Positions 41,373 through 51,247 of a stretch of DNA of 64,000 bases are shown one piece after another (position 1 is the stretch's first letter; each line of letters opens with the position of its first letter). The notes beneath the pieces were generated by a model. It was not told the DNA's origin, did not search any database, and saw only the letters and a list, made by a program, of their open reading frames with translations. A program made the translations under genes and the position numbers. This stretch comes from Streptococcus sp. VT 162 (GTDB taxonomy: Bacteria; Bacillota; Bacilli; Lactobacillales; Streptococcaceae). The stretch lies in contig CP007628.2 of NCBI GenBank assembly GCA_000688775.2, positions 1,364,001 through 1,428,000 on the forward strand, in the 5' to 3' direction.

Positions 41373-42111
41373 AACGAATCTCCTTTAAATACAAGCCATT
41401 TGGTGCCGCCGTTGGACCTGCTAGCTGCCTGTCCTTCTTCTCCAAAATCAAGTCAATCTGCTCAACTGGCATTCGATTATTTCCGATTTTGAGCAGTGTC
41501 CCCACCATATTGCGAATCTGCTTATACAAGAAACCATTTCCCGAAAAGGTAAAGGTCAAAAACTGCCCTGTCTCATCAACTGTTAGACTTGCTTCTGTGA
41601 TGGTCCGAATCTTGTCCTCAACACTAGTCCCAGAGGCTGTAAAACCGGTGAAATCATGGGTTCCCTCTAGCTTTTTGATTGCCATCTGCATCCGCTCCAC
41701 GTCGAGCGGATAGGGAAAGTGAGTAGCGTAGTGACGACGCATAGGATTTTTGGGACGTCCTCTATCCACGATAAACTCATAGGTCTTGCTGTGCTTGGCA
41801 TAACGGCAATGAAAATCATCTGCCACAATCTCAATTGAAATCACATCGATATCTTCTGGTGACTGGGTATCCAGAGCAAAACGGAGTTTTTCCTCATCCA
41901 TCTGATAGGGCAGGTCAAAATGAATAACCTGACCAAGAGCATGGACCCCACTATCCGTCCTACCAGCACCGTGTACAGCGATGGCTTGCCCCTTATTGAG
42001 TCTTGTTAAGGTTTTCTCAATTTCCTCTTGAACGCTCCGCGCATGAGGCTGGCGCTGAAAACCAGCAAAGGCATAACCATCATAGGAAATGATTGCTTTA
42101 TATCTTGTCAT
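41362..42111 (-). CDS. truA: tRNA pseudouridine(38-40) synthase
   Basis: 249 residues. The catalytic Asp is in [15 protein letters not shown], the start is [20 protein letters not shown], and [15 protein letters not shown] lies near the C-terminus. It modifies the tRNA anticodon arm. The ATG at 42111 is the family start and lies 7 nt after an extended -10 (42119-42127); a longer in-frame extension to 42177 would run through the promoter. First of a three-gene operon. Confidence 0.95.
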   Translation of the reverse strand: MTRYKAIISYDGYAFAGFQRQPHARSVQEEIEKTLTRLNKGQAIAVHGAGRTDSGVHALGQVIHFDLPYQMDEEKLRFALDTQSPEDIDVISIEIVADDFHCRYAKHSKTYEFIVDRGRPKNPMRRHYATHFPYPLDVERMQMAIKKLEGTHDFTGFTASGTSVEDKIRTITEASLTVDETGQFLTFTFSGNGFLYKQIRNMVGTLLKIGNNRMPVEQIDLILEKKDRQLAGPTAAPNGLYLKEIRYEE

Positions 42112-42147
42112 AACTTCTATTTTATCAGGAAATAAAAGTGTAAACAA
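42109..42147 (-). promoter_or_regulatory. truA promoter, leaderless start
   Basis: On the minus strand TTGTTT (42142-42147), 17 bp, TAAAAT (42119-42124) with TGA before it, then 7 nt to the ATG. Confidence 0.7.
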
Positions 42148-42210
42148 GTTTAAAAACCAATAATTGTCTGGGTACAAAATTTCCAGAAAGAAAAACTTAG
42201 GAAATTAATC

Positions 42211-43362
42211 CTAAGCTCTCTTTTGAAGTGCGTACATAACAAAGATAGAAGTGACAATCAACCAGCAGCCTAGAATGGTGAAGACCAACATACCGTTTTG
42301 AGTCACCAAACCAATCGCTCCAAGAATGAAAGGTGTCGTGAAGGCTCCAAAGCTACATCCTAGCACTGCAAAAGATGTTGCCTGATTAAGGAGCTTGGCT
42401 GGGATTCTTTCAGAAAGAAGCTGAAAGACAGTGGTCAAGGCCACACTGTAGGAAAAACCTGCCACAACACTTCCAACTACCATCACACCCAATGACGGAG
42501 ACAAGGCAATCACAATTTGCCCCAATCCAAAGGTGATACCTGACCAAAGGAGCAACCTTTCTTTAAACAGAGAGATAAAGAAAGAAAAACTCACACCTGC
42601 CAAGATACCAATCAACTGCATGATACTTAAAACCAAGCTCGATAACTGGGCATCCCCTAGACTTCTTTCCACCATCAGACTAGGAATACGAATGGTGATA
42701 GCTGTGTTGGTGCAGACAACAACTGCTGCTTCGACAGCCAATAGAAAAATCAAGCCTTTCATCTGTCCTGTCAAACGAGTTGTTTCGGCCTCTTTTTTCT
42801 TTGTTTCTTTCTTTTCTTTCCCATAAGGGACAAAGAGCAGATAAAGGATCAATACTAAAAATCCTGCACTGTAGGCCAAGAAGGTCACTGTCCATCCCAA
42901 GGATAAGAGTTGACCGACCACTAGAGTCAAAATCGATGCCCCGACAACTTCTGCTGATCCGCGAAGACCCAACATCTGGATCCGTGTCTTTCCATGATAG
43001 CGTTCGCTAATGATGGAAATGGCCTTGGCATTAATCATTCCAACACCCAAGCCAAATAAAATCCGCATCGCAAAGACAAAGTTGTACTCCTGATACCAGA
43101 AAGGGGCAGTTCCACCGATAGAAAGGATGAGAAGTCCTAGACTAATCTGAAGTCGCTCAGGAAATAACCGCTCCAAAAACCCATTTAAAACCAGCATAAT
43201 CATAATTCCAAAAGAAGGAAGACTGACCAGGAGCTCGATTTGTTCTTTGGGATAGCCTTGATAGTAGTCAAACATGGCTGGCAGAGCACTTGAGATGGAA
43301 AAGGAGGTAATCAAAACGAGGGAGAGGGCCAAAATACTAGCCCGTTCTAAATATTGTTTCAT
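42211..43362 (-). CDS. MFS transporter
   Basis: 383-residue major facilitator with about 12 membrane segments and a charged central loop (YGKEKKETKKKEAETTRL). The loop between segments 2 and 3 reads NGFLERLFPERLQI, and GLGVGMINAKAISII follows. It has no neighbours that indicate a substrate. The ATG has a GAAAGAAA ribosome site. Drug or metabolite efflux are both possible. Confidence 0.8.
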   Translation of the reverse strand: MKQYLERASILALSLVLITSFSISSALPAMFDYYQGYPKEQIELLVSLPSFGIMIMLVLNGFLERLFPERLQISLGLLILSIGGTAPFWYQEYNFVFAMRILFGLGVGMINAKAISIISERYHGKTRIQMLGLRGSAEVVGASILTLVVGQLLSLGWTVTFLAYSAGFLVLILYLLFVPYGKEKKETKKKEAETTRLTGQMKGLIFLLAVEAAVVVCTNTAITIRIPSLMVERSLGDAQLSSLVLSIMQLIGILAGVSFSFFISLFKERLLLWSGITFGLGQIVIALSPSLGVMVVGSVVAGFSYSVALTTVFQLLSERIPAKLLNQATSFAVLGCSFGAFTTPFILGAIGLVTQNGMLVFTILGCWLIVTSIFVMYALQKRA

Positions 43363-43474
43363 GAATTTTCTTTCTGTATATTTCTCACTGTTGATCCTTT
43401 TAAAAGGAAGATGGCAAGAAAAGAAGGAGCCCGATTGAACTAGAGACTCCGTCCTAACTTTCCTAATAGGAAGA

Positions 43475-44098
43475 CTATTTTCGCTTGATTTGCTTGATCA
43501 GATAGAAGATGAAGCCTGCAACCATATACGCTGCAAAAATGATCAAACACCATTTGATAACCACGTCCCAACCCTTGTTCACATTTAAAAAGAAATAAGG
43601 GAAGGGATTGTCCTTGGAATTCGGAATATTGAGTTTTAAGACCAGGCCGTTAAACAAGGCAAAAATCATATAAACTAAGGGCAAGATGGTCCACAAGACT
43701 GGATCCCAGATCTTGTATTGACCCCGTTTATCAAAGAAGAGGGTGTCGGCTAAAAACCAGAGTGGAACGATATAGTGGCAAAGGAAATTTTCCACACGGT
43801 AAAAGTCTGTCGCGATCGGAGCAAGCATAAAATGGTAAATCACACAGGTAATCATGATACTCATGGTAACGCCACCCTTGAGACGAAGCAAGGTCGGACT
43901 TTGCCAATTTTCACCTGAACGGCTCATCACACGGAGCAGACAGCCCGTGAAAATCGTTACCAAAAGATTGGACAACACTGTGTAGTAAAGGAGCATACCA
44001 AAGCCACCGTGCTTGGTAATCTCCAAATAAACTCCTGTAAATGCCGCTAAGAACAAGAGGACACGACTATAAAAGATAAATTTATAATTCAGTTTCAT
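43475..44098 (-). CDS. Pr6Pr family membrane protein
   Basis: 207-residue protein with six hydrophobic segments (Pr6Pr/FAR-17a-like layout), starting MKLNYKFIFYSRVLLFLAAF. Conserved-looking features are TVLSNLLVTIF and HYIVPLWFLADTLFF. Function unknown. It follows the PhnA-like gene by 2 nt and is probably co-transcribed. Confidence 0.75.
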   Translation of the reverse strand: MKLNYKFIFYSRVLLFLAAFTGVYLEITKHGGFGMLLYYTVLSNLLVTIFTGCLLRVMSRSGENWQSPTLLRLKGGVTMSIMITCVIYHFMLAPIATDFYRVENFLCHYIVPLWFLADTLFFDKRGQYKIWDPVLWTILPLVYMIFALFNGLVLKLNIPNSKDNPFPYFFLNVNKGWDVVIKWCLIIFAAYMVAGFIFYLIKQIKRK

Positions 44099-44100
44099 GG

Positions 44101-44439
44101 CTAGATTTTCTTAACAAATTCTGACTTGAGTTTCATAGCTCCAAAACCATCAATCTTACAGTCGATGTTGTGGTCACCTTCTACGATACGGATATTTTTA
44201 ACGCGAGTTCCTTGTTTCAAATCCTTTGGCGCACCTTTTACTTTCAAGTCCTTGATTAAGGTTACAGTATCGCCGTCAGCCAATTTATTTCCATTGGCAT
44301 CGATAGCAACTACACCTTCGTCTACTTCTGCAACTTCAGCAGGGTTCCATTCATAGGCACACTCTGGGCAGGTCAAGAGACTTCCATCTTCGTAGACATA
44401 TTCTGAATTACATTTTGGGCAATTTGGTAAGTTGTTCAT
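44101..44439 (-). CDS. PhnA/YjdM-like zinc-ribbon protein
   Basis: 112 residues: an N-terminal zinc ribbon ([26 protein letters not shown], two CxxC pairs) and a small SH3-like domain ([17 protein letters not shown]). Proteins of this type are often named for alkylphosphonate use, but the family has no proven role there. GGAGG precedes the ATG. It is first of a pair with the Pr6Pr gene. Confidence 0.85.
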   Translation of the reverse strand: MNNLPNCPKCNSEYVYEDGSLLTCPECAYEWNPAEVAEVDEGVVAIDANGNKLADGDTVTLIKDLKVKGAPKDLKQGTRVKNIRIVEGDHNIDCKIDGFGAMKLKSEFVKKI

Positions 44440-44589
44440 AAGTCCTCCTTAAACTAACAATTATTCTTTAAAATTCATATGTTATTGAACAGCAACTATT
44501 ATACCGTAAAATCCTACTTTTGACAATGTGTCCTAAGTCCAGCAGACAAAAAATCATGCAACTGTTTACAGTTACATGACTTTTAAAAG

Positions 44590-44640
44590 ATGATTGCTCA
44601 TGGGCGCTTATCAAGCGCCTCATGATAAAAGGGGTAGCAA
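44590..44640 (-). terminator. hairpin after dpr
   Basis: TCATGGGCGCTT and AAGCGCCTCATGA pair around ATC downstream of dpr. It lacks a long T run. A second hairpin (CATGCAACTG/CAGTTACATG) lies at 44553-44576. Nothing else is seen in 44440-44647. Confidence 0.5.
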
Positions 44641-44647
44641 CTATATT

Positions 44648-45175
44648 TTACAAACCAGGAGCTTGTCCAAGTTCTGCTGCAAGCATCCAAACTGTTTTCT
44701 CAAGTTCAGCCTTAGCACCAACAAAGATATCGTTTGTAACATCATCGCCTTCTTCATCAGTCACATCCAAAGCTTTTTGGAAAAGCGTGATGAGGTAGCG
44801 ATAAATCGCTAGAACACGTTCCAAACTTTCTTCAACGTTACGGAATTTTCCTTCTTCTTCTTCGATTTCACTGTGTTGAAGGAATTCTGTCAAAGTTGAG
44901 TAAGGTTTGCCACCAAGGGTGATCAAACGTTCGCTGATTTCGTCAAGATAGCCATCAAGGCTGTCCATGTATTCATCCATTTTTGGATGCCATACGAGGA
45001 AACCACGACCACGCATATACCAGTGTACTTGGTGAAGGGCAATGTGAGCCACATACAAGTCCGCTACTGCTTGGTTCAATACTTCCTTTGTTTTTACCAA
45101 TGCTACTGGCGCTGTCTTAGATAATGTTGTTACGTCTTTTAATGCATCTTTTTTCAATTCAACCATTTTTTTCAC
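44648..45175 (-). CDS. dpr: Dps-like peroxide resistance protein Dpr
   Basis: 175-residue ferritin-fold protein forming a 12-mer shell that stores iron and limits Fenton chemistry in a catalase-free organism. The ferroxidase residues lie in [13 protein letters not shown] and [16 protein letters not shown]. The length matches streptococcal Dpr with its Lys-rich N-terminus. The promoter TTGCTT-17-TATACT is at 45220-45248, and GAGGTG precedes the ATG. Confidence 0.95.
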   Translation of the reverse strand: MKKMVELKKDALKDVTTLSKTAPVALVKTKEVLNQAVADLYVAHIALHQVHWYMRGRGFLVWHPKMDEYMDSLDGYLDEISERLITLGGKPYSTLTEFLQHSEIEEEEGKFRNVEESLERVLAIYRYLITLFQKALDVTDEEGDDVTNDIFVGAKAELEKTVWMLAAELGQAPGL

Positions 45176-45219
45176 CTCATAATATTATTTTTGTAACCAT
45201 ATTTATTGATTACTACCTC

Positions 45220-45248
45220 AGTATACTACACCTAGTAGACAAAAGCAA
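45220..45248 (-). promoter_or_regulatory. dpr promoter
   Basis: On the minus strand TTGCTT (45243-45248), 17 bp, TATACT (45220-45225). No confident PerR box was recognised. Confidence 0.7.
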
Positions 45249-45312
45249 GAAAATTAACCCATATTAAAAAAGTTGTAATAGACTGATAATTTAAGAAAAA
45301 TATACAGTCTTT

Positions 45313-45341
45313 AAAAAAAAGACAGTCTTAGAAGACTGTCT
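45313..45341 (-). terminator. tpiA terminator
   Basis: GACAGTCTT-CT-AAGACTGTC followed by TTTTTTTT on the minus strand. Confidence 0.92.
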
Positions 45342-45354
45342 GAAATAACTGAGA

Positions 45355-46113
45355 TTATTTTACAAAGTCAAGCAATGCCAAAAAGCTTTCAGCTTCAAGT
45401 GACGCACCACCAACAAGGGCACCGTCAACGTCTGGGCAAGCCATGTATGAAGCAACGTTTTCAGGTTTAACAGAACCACCGTATTGAACACGAACTTTGT
45501 CCGCAACTTCTTGACCAAAGTCAGCAGCTACAACGTCACGAACGACTTTACACATTTTTTGTGCGTCGTCTTGTGAAGCTGATTTACCAGTACCGATAGC
45601 CCAGATTGGCTCATAAGCGATAACGGATGCAGCAACTTGTTCAGTTGTCAATCCAGCCAAAGCAGCAGATACTTGAGCACCTACGAATTCAGCAGCTTTA
45701 CCAGCTTCGTAAGTTTCAAGTGACTCACCACAACAGATGATTGGAAGCATACCGTTTGCAAAGATTGCTTTTGCTTTTTTGTTGATATCTTCGTCGGTTT
45801 CATGGAAGTAGTCACGACGTTCTGAGTGACCGATCACAACGTAGTCAGTACCGATTTCTTTCAAAACTTGTGGGCTAGTTTCACCAGTGAAAGCACCTGC
45901 ATTTTCAAAGTAGCAGTTTTGAGCAGCAACTTTAAGGTTTGAACCTTTAGCAGCAGCAAGAACAGCTGTCAAATCAACTGCTGGAGCTGCGATACCTGCT
46001 TCAACAAGGTCTGATGAAGGAAGTTTTGATGCAACGGCTTCAACGAATGCTTTTGCTTCTTCTGGATTTTTGTTCATTTTCCAGTTACCAGCGATAAATG
46101 GTTTACGTGACAT
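45355..46113 (-). CDS. tpiA: triosephosphate isomerase
   Basis: 252-residue TIM-barrel enzyme of glycolysis. The catalytic Lys is in GNWKMNKN, His in [11 protein letters not shown], Glu in [15 protein letters not shown], and the phosphate site is YGGSVKPEN. The ATG at 46113 gives the usual start [14 protein letters not shown] and has AAGAGGT before it; upstream in-frame codons to 46176 are not family sequence. Codon bias is high. Confidence 0.97.
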   Translation of the reverse strand: MSRKPFIAGNWKMNKNPEEAKAFVEAVASKLPSSDLVEAGIAAPAVDLTAVLAAAKGSNLKVAAQNCYFENAGAFTGETSPQVLKEIGTDYVVIGHSERRDYFHETDEDINKKAKAIFANGMLPIICCGESLETYEAGKAAEFVGAQVSAALAGLTTEQVAASVIAYEPIWAIGTGKSASQDDAQKMCKVVRDVVAADFGQEVADKVRVQYGGSVKPENVASYMACPDVDGALVGGASLEAESFLALLDFVK

Positions 46114-46209
46114 TTCACATACCTCTTTTTTCATTTTATTCACTATTATTCTATCATATTTATAAGGAGCTTGCAAACCTTACTCTAATTTTCAAGATTT
46201 TTCAAGCGA

Positions 46210-46887
46210 CTAATCTTGCCACAAATTCATGGCATCGAGGAAATCAGCCGAAGCCTGAACTTGTTTGGGATTGTTCGCTTCTCGCTCTGCTCGTTTGGCC
46301 TCTACCTGAGCCACAGACTGAATACCTTCATGGCGCCAGTTTCGTAGGATTGCCTGAATATATTTCCAGTTTGGCTTGCCATTGAGAACAGCCTCTCGGA
46401 GAGCTTCCTTGATCAAATCCGCCTTAACTCCGTCTTCTTTGACAGTCTTAGAAAGATCTTCGATTTCAAATGGTGTTAATAAGCGTCCCAATTCTTGCTG
46501 AAAAGTTTCAACCAGATCCTTCAATTGATTCTGCGGATTTGGGGCTGTTGTAGCTGGAGCTTGGGTATCTAGCAAGCTATCCAAGCGTTCAAAAGCCAAA
46601 CTAGCATCAAAAATCAGCTCAATTTCCCCATTTAGTTCAATGGTCCGATATTGTAGCAAACCATTTTCAGTCAAATTCGAAATGGATTGGTTGACATCTG
46701 CCACCTCTTTGCCAATGATTTCAGCAATCTGACTAGGTGAAACATCTCCTAGGGCTGTGGTATTTTGTAAATAGAAAAATTGCCAGACGAGAAAATCATC
46801 GCTGGAAGGAAAGAGTTCCTTAAAATGCAAGAGCAGGGCACTTGGCAAAACCAAGTTCCCTGATTTAAAAGCGTCAAAATATGTCAT
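46210..46887 (-). CDS. dnaD: replication initiation/primosome protein DnaD
   Basis: 225 residues: an N-terminal winged-helix domain (LLHFKELFPSSDDFLVWQFF) and a C-terminal DnaB2/DnaD domain with YIQAILRNWRHEGI, the DNA-binding signature. It helps load the replicative helicase at oriC and at restart sites. It lies 8 nt downstream of metA with an AGAGGAATT ribosome site, so it is read through from metA. Confidence 0.92.
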   Translation of the reverse strand: MTYFDAFKSGNLVLPSALLLHFKELFPSSDDFLVWQFFYLQNTTALGDVSPSQIAEIIGKEVADVNQSISNLTENGLLQYRTIELNGEIELIFDASLAFERLDSLLDTQAPATTAPNPQNQLKDLVETFQQELGRLLTPFEIEDLSKTVKEDGVKADLIKEALREAVLNGKPNWKYIQAILRNWRHEGIQSVAQVEAKRAEREANNPKQVQASADFLDAMNLWQD

Positions 46888-46895
46888 AATTCCTC

Positions 46896-47840
46896 TTATA
46901 GATATCCAAATGCAGCCGCATCATCCTCTACCTTTCTCCAGTCAAAAGGGGTTTCTTGATAAACTGCATAGTTTACCCAATTGCTGAAAAAGAGGGCAGC
47001 TGATGAAGACCAACAGAGACAGGGCGTCTCATTTACATCATCATTTTTAAAGTAGTTCTCTGGGATATGAGGGTCGAGTCCCGCCTCATAATCACGAAAA
47101 TACTCTCTTGCCAAAGTGTCACGATCGTACTCCAAATGACCAAAACTATAAATCTCACGCAAATCTCGACTAGCTAGGATAGAAACCCCAACCTCAGGAC
47201 CTTCTGACAGAATCTCCAGATTGGTCTTGTTTAAGATTTCTTCTTTTAAAATCTCAGTATGACGAGAATGAGGAGCTACATAGCGATCATCAAAACCTCT
47301 AAAAAGAAGGTGCCCTTCTTTCAAGGTGTCCTGTGGATAAATTCCTGATAGTTTCCGATCCATCTGGTGCTTTTCAACGCCATAGCGAACATATAGACCT
47401 GCTTGAGCTCCCCAACAGATATGGAGGGTTGAAAAAACATGCGTCTTGGACCATTCGATGACCTGCTTGAATTCCTCCCAGTAGTCCACCTCTTCAAAAG
47501 GCAAATGCTCGACTGGTGCTCCTGTGATAATCATTCCATCAAAAAAGTCATCCTTGACCTCTGGAAAGGTCTTATAGAAGGTTTCCATATGTTCGGCACG
47601 GGTTGTCTTGGAACGATGTGTTTCCATATATAAGAAATCAATATCTAATTGCAAAGGGGTATTAGCCAAATGTCGCAAGAGTTGCGTTTCTGTTACCATC
47701 TTTTGAGGCATGAGATTTAAAATCAAAATCTTCAAGGGGCGAATATCCTGATGAGCAGCCCGTTGGTCGTCCATAACAAAGATATTTTCTGTCCTTAAAA
47801 TCTCCACAGCTGGTAATTTTTTATCAATTCGAATCGGCAT
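46896..47840 (-). CDS. metA: homoserine O-acetyltransferase (MetA family)
   Basis: 314-residue MetA that activates homoserine for methionine synthesis. The nucleophile is Cys142 in HICWGAQAG, the catalytic His and Glu lie in PHSRHTE and [10 protein letters not shown]. Residue 111, known to decide the acyl donor, is Glu ([12 protein letters not shown]), so acetyl-CoA is expected, not succinyl-CoA. The promoter overlaps a candidate MtaR-type site. dnaD follows in the same operon. Confidence 0.93.
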   Translation of the reverse strand: MPIRIDKKLPAVEILRTENIFVMDDQRAAHQDIRPLKILILNLMPQKMVTETQLLRHLANTPLQLDIDFLYMETHRSKTTRAEHMETFYKTFPEVKDDFFDGMIITGAPVEHLPFEEVDYWEEFKQVIEWSKTHVFSTLHICWGAQAGLYVRYGVEKHQMDRKLSGIYPQDTLKEGHLLFRGFDDRYVAPHSRHTEILKEEILNKTNLEILSEGPEVGVSILASRDLREIYSFGHLEYDRDTLAREYFRDYEAGLDPHIPENYFKNDDVNETPCLCWSSSAALFFSNWVNYAVYQETPFDWRKVEDDAAAFGYL

Positions 47841-47920
47841 AATACCCTCCTAACAGTTCTCTATTTCGGGAATGATGTTGTCTGTTTGAAAGCAAAAACC
47901 TCCAAATACTTCTTCCCTTT

Positions 47921-47949
47921 ATTATACTGCATGAAGATATAGTTTTCAA
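47921..47949 (-). promoter_or_regulatory. metA promoter
   Basis: On the minus strand TTGAAA (47944-47949), 17 bp, TATAAT (47921-47926); about 80 nt of leader without a riboswitch-like fold. Confidence 0.85.
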
Positions 47950-47978
47950 TTATAGTTTTTCTCTAACTAGCTATAGTT
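47938..47978. promoter_or_regulatory. candidate MtaR/MetR-type operator at metA
   Basis: TATAGTTTTCAATTATA (47938-47954) matches the streptococcal Met-box TATAGTTTNAAACTATA (as I recall it) at 14 of 16 fixed positions. A second partial palindrome AACTAGCTATAGTT (47965-47978) lies further upstream. The cognate regulator class is encoded at 14401-15309. Confidence 0.6.
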
Positions 47979-47998
47979 AATTTATATAGCAGATGAAG

Positions 47999-48024
47999 AG
48001 AAAACAGCCCCAAGGACTGTTTTT
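47999..48024 (-). terminator. apt terminator
   Basis: Minus strand AACAGTCC-TTG-GGGCTGTT followed by TTC. Confidence 0.75.
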
Positions 48025-48026
48025 CA

Positions 48027-48539
48027 TTAATAATGCATAAGTACCTTGTAATCGTAATCTCCGATTTTTTCACGGCCTTTAAGCTCATCCAACTCAATCA
48101 AGAAAGCACAACCGGCTACAACTCCACCAAGTCTTTCAATCATCTCAATCGTTGCCTTAACAGTTCCACCTGTTGCCAAAAGATCATCTACGATGAGAAC
48201 ACGTTGACCTGGTTTAATCGCATCAGCATGCATGGTCAAGGTATCAATACCGTACTCTTTCTCATAGTCAGCAGAAATGACTTCACGTGGCAATTTCCCT
48301 GGTTTACGAACAGGAGCAAAGCCAATTCCCAACTCAAAAGCAACTGGGCAACCAACAATAAATCCACGAGCCTCTGGACCCACAATCATGTCGATCTTCT
48401 TGTCTGTTGCATACTGAACAATTTCACGAACAGCGTAGCTATAGGCATTACCATCTGCCATCAATGGGCTGATATCACGGAAGGTGATACCTTCCTTAGG
48501 ATAATTTTCAATCGTTGCGATATAATCTTTTAAATTCAT
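48027..48539 (-). CDS. apt: adenine phosphoribosyltransferase
   Basis: 170-residue purine salvage enzyme making AMP from adenine and PRPP. The PRPP loop is [31 protein letters not shown] and [11 protein letters not shown] are typical of Apt. The ATG at 48539 gives the family start [17 protein letters not shown] and follows a GAAAGAAA ribosome site; the longer frame to 48611 is not family sequence. Confidence 0.96.
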   Translation of the reverse strand: MNLKDYIATIENYPKEGITFRDISPLMADGNAYSYAVREIVQYATDKKIDMIVGPEARGFIVGCPVAFELGIGFAPVRKPGKLPREVISADYEKEYGIDTLTMHADAIKPGQRVLIVDDLLATGGTVKATIEMIERLGGVVAGCAFLIELDELKGREKIGDYDYKVLMHY

Positions 48540-48671
48540 CTTTTTCTTTCTTTCAAAGTTTTTACTCTCTATTATACCACATTTTCTGTGAAAGAAGAAG
48601 AGGAAAAGCACTATTCTCTTGCTCTATCATGATATTAATGGAGTTATTTTCCCTGGTGTGAACTTATCATC

Positions 48672-48700
48672 AAAAAAAACGAGCACTTTCGCACTCGTTC
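48672..48700 (-). terminator. rplK-rplA terminator
   Basis: Minus strand AACGAGTGC-GAAA-GTGCTCGTT followed by TTTTTT. Confidence 0.88.
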
Positions 48701-48718
48701 TCTGATATAAACTACTGA

Positions 48719-49408
48719 TTAAAGTGAGTTTACGTCAACCTTGATACCAACACCTTGAGTAGTTGTGATTGTCAAGTTTGTTACGTAAGTTCCTTTAGCT
48801 GTAGCTGGTTTTGCTTTTTGGATTGTTTCGTTGAAAGCTTTAAAGTTTTCAACCAATTTTTCAGCTTCAAATGATACTTTACCGATGATTGCTTGAACGT
48901 TACCTGCACGGTCAGCACGGTAAGTGATTTTACCACCTTTAGACTCTTCAACTGCTTTAGCAACATCCATTGTTACAGTACCAGTTTTAGGGTTTGGCAT
49001 CAAGTTACGTGGTCCAAGGACACGTCCAAGACGTCCAACAAGAGCCATCATGTCAGGTGTAGCGATAACTACGTCGAAGTCCAACCAACCGTCGTTGATT
49101 TTCGCAACAAGGTCATCTTCACCAACAAAGTCTGCACCAGCAGCTTTTGCTTCTTCAGCTTTTGCACCACGTGCGAAAACAAGAACGCGTGAAGTTTTAC
49201 CAGTACCGTTTGGCAATACCATTGCGCCACGGATTTGTTGGTCAGCTTTTTTAACGTCGATGTTCAAGTTATAAGCAACTTCTACAGTTGCGTCAAATTT
49301 TGCAAAGTTAGTTTCTTTTGCAAGTGCTACAGCTTCTTCTACACTGTATGCTTTTGTGCTGTCGATTTTTTCAAGAGCAGCACGAAGTTGTTTGCTTTTT
49401 TTAGCCAT
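48719..49408 (-). CDS. rplA: 50S ribosomal protein L1
   Basis: 229 residues, universal L1 stalk protein and autorepressor of the L11 operon. Recognised by [20 protein letters not shown], the signature [20 protein letters not shown], and [14 protein letters not shown]. It lies 97 nt downstream of rplK on one transcript with its own terminator. Codon bias is strong. Confidence 0.98.
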
Positions 49409-49505
49409 TTTCTATTCTCCTTGTAAGTGGTTCAATCGATTTTCATCTCCCACGTCACTTCTCGAAATGATGAAGTCTTGCGGGTTATATTGGGGGTGTT
49501 ATTGA

Positions 49506-49931
49506 TTAGTCAACAACAGTGAATCCCATAGAACGAGCAGTACCTTCGATCATACGCATTGCAGACTCAATGTTTGCTGCGTTCAAATCTGGCATCTTAG
49601 TTTCTGCAATTTCTTGTACTTGTGCACGAGTAACTGTAGCAACTTTAGTTTTGTTAGGTGTACCTGATCCTTTTTCAACACCTGCAGCTTTTTTCAAAAG
49701 AACAGCAGCTGGTGGTGTTTTTGTAACGAAAGTAAATGATTTGTCTTCGTATACTGAGATAACAACTGGAATGATCATCCCAGCTTGGTCAGCTGTACGA
49801 GCGTTGAACTCTTTTGTGAATCCCATGATGTTGATACCAGCTTGACCAAGAGCAGGTCCAACTGGTGGAGCTGGTGTAGCTTTACCAGCAGGGATTTGCA
49901 ATTTTACAAGTTTTTCGACTTTTTTAGCCAT
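49506..49931 (-). CDS. rplK: 50S ribosomal protein L11
   Basis: 141 residues. It starts [20 protein letters not shown] and has the signature [15 protein letters not shown]. The C-terminal domain ends [13 protein letters not shown]. It forms the GTPase-associated centre with 23S rRNA and activates RelA. It is first in rplK-rplA, with a GGAGG ribosome site and promoter at 50010-50037. Confidence 0.98.
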   Translation of the reverse strand: MAKKVEKLVKLQIPAGKATPAPPVGPALGQAGINIMGFTKEFNARTADQAGMIIPVVISVYEDKSFTFVTKTPPAAVLLKKAAGVEKGSGTPNKTKVATVTRAQVQEIAETKMPDLNAANIESAMRMIEGTARSMGFTVVD

Positions 49932-50009
49932 TTTTAAATCCTCCTTTGTGGTTTTGGCGGTAATTAGAGATTTTTACCTCCCACAAGTATGCTTTACACA
50001 TACCTTTCC

Positions 50010-50037
50010 ATTATACACTATTTATCTAAAAATGCAA
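50010..50037 (-). promoter_or_regulatory. rplKA promoter
   Basis: On the minus strand TTGCAT (50032-50037), 16 bp, TATAAT (50010-50015). Confidence 0.75.
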
Positions 50038-50053
50038 GAGAAAAATTACTTTT

Positions 50054-50770
50054 TTAATCGACGTAATCGCCACCTTCAAAGCCATAGTACTCTTCCAAAC
50101 TGAGACCACTTGCAGCAATTTCTTTGGCTTCTTTTCCAACGTAGCGGAGATGCCATTCTTCAGCCATGTAGCCAGTCTCTTTTTCCTTACCTTTGAGATA
50201 GCGAACGACAAAGCCATAGTCAGCCGCATGATCCAAGAGCCACTGGGCTGCCTTTTCTTCAGTGACTAAATCACCATCTGTCCCAATAAGGTCAAATGCA
50301 AGACCTGTTTGGTGTTCACTGTAACCTGGGCGTGCTGAGTAGCGATCTGCTGCTTCCTTACCGTCTTGATTCACATAGTCTTGATAAAGTTTGGTTTGAG
50401 TTTCATAACTTCTAAAACCACTGTAGTGATCGCTGATTGGGTAGCCAGCTGCTTGCATTGCTGCAATGAGTTTCAGCAACTCTGCTTTAGCTGTTGGATT
50501 TTCTCCTGGATTATAGTCTTTTGACAAAGGATAGTGCTTATTAGCTATGACGATTTCATCGTACTTCCCTTGAATACTATAGTAGTCTCCCTTATTGACA
50601 ACTTCTGCCTTCTTCTGACTAGAGGCTTGAGATTTGCTCCCTACAGTTCCTTCAGGTTGACTAGTTTGTTCCGTTTTTTGAGTGTTTTCTTCATTTTTAG
50701 GTTTTTCTTGAGAACATGCTGCTAGGGTTACTGCCAGCAAACCAGATAAAACGATGTATCTTTTTTTCAT
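50054..50770 (-). CDS. ldcB: LD-carboxypeptidase LdcB/DacB (VanY family lipoprotein)
   Basis: 238 residues. The lipoprotein signal has lipobox LAAC near residue 19, then a Ser/Gln/Glu-rich linker and an M15B peptidase domain. The zinc and catalytic residues appear in ARPGYSEHQTGLAFDL and AEEWHLRYVG. It trims the L-Lys-D-Ala bond of tetrapeptide stems after DacA, shaping peptidoglycan at the outer membrane face. The HIT gene ends 15 nt upstream, so HIT and ldcB may be cotranscribed. Confidence 0.92.
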   Translation of the reverse strand: MKKRYIVLSGLLAVTLAACSQEKPKNEENTQKTEQTSQPEGTVGSKSQASSQKKAEVVNKGDYYSIQGKYDEIVIANKHYPLSKDYNPGENPTAKAELLKLIAAMQAAGYPISDHYSGFRSYETQTKLYQDYVNQDGKEAADRYSARPGYSEHQTGLAFDLIGTDGDLVTEEKAAQWLLDHAADYGFVVRYLKGKEKETGYMAEEWHLRYVGKEAKEIAASGLSLEEYYGFEGGDYVD

Positions 50771-50784
50771 TTTTTCTTCCTCTC

Positions 50785-51246
50785 TTATACCAAGTGCTTC
50801 TCTAATTCATCGGATAAGGCTTTAATCATTTGTTCCAACTCATGGGATTTCACTTGGCAATCTTCTGCCGCCATTTCTTCCCATGGCACCCACCAGACTG
50901 GACCACGGCCATTCAATCCATGACCCCTCATATCACCTGATCGTCTTGGAAAGAGGTGCCAGTGAGCGTGGGCATCTCCATTTCCTAGGAGTTCAATATT
51001 CATCTTTTCAGCTTTAAACGTTTTGGCAACAGCTTCTTGGACCAAACTCATTTCCTCTAGAAAACGAAGTTTTACAGAAGTCTCCATATGGTGGAGTTCT
51101 GTGACATGCTCTTTTGCTAAAAACAAGGTATAGCCCTTAAAGTATTGGTGGTCTCCAATAACAACATAGCCTGTCTCTAGTTCTTTTACAAAGTAGGGAT
51201 TTTCCCCTGCCTTGATCCATTCAATTCTTTGACAAATCAAGCACAT
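50785..51246 (-). CDS. HIT family nucleotide hydrolase
   Basis: 153 residues with the histidine triad in GNGDAHAHWHLFPRR and an N-terminal CLICQRI pair of Cys. Members hydrolyse dinucleotide polyphosphates or aminoacyl-AMP; the cellular substrate is unknown. The ATG at 51246 lies 1 nt after the M42 peptidase stop, and ldcB follows by 15 nt. Confidence 0.9.
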   Translation of the reverse strand: MCLICQRIEWIKAGENPYFVKELETGYVVIGDHQYFKGYTLFLAKEHVTELHHMETSVKLRFLEEMSLVQEAVAKTFKAEKMNIELLGNGDAHAHWHLFPRRSGDMRGHGLNGRGPVWWVPWEEMAAEDCQVKSHELEQMIKALSDELEKHLV

Positions 51247-51247
51247 A

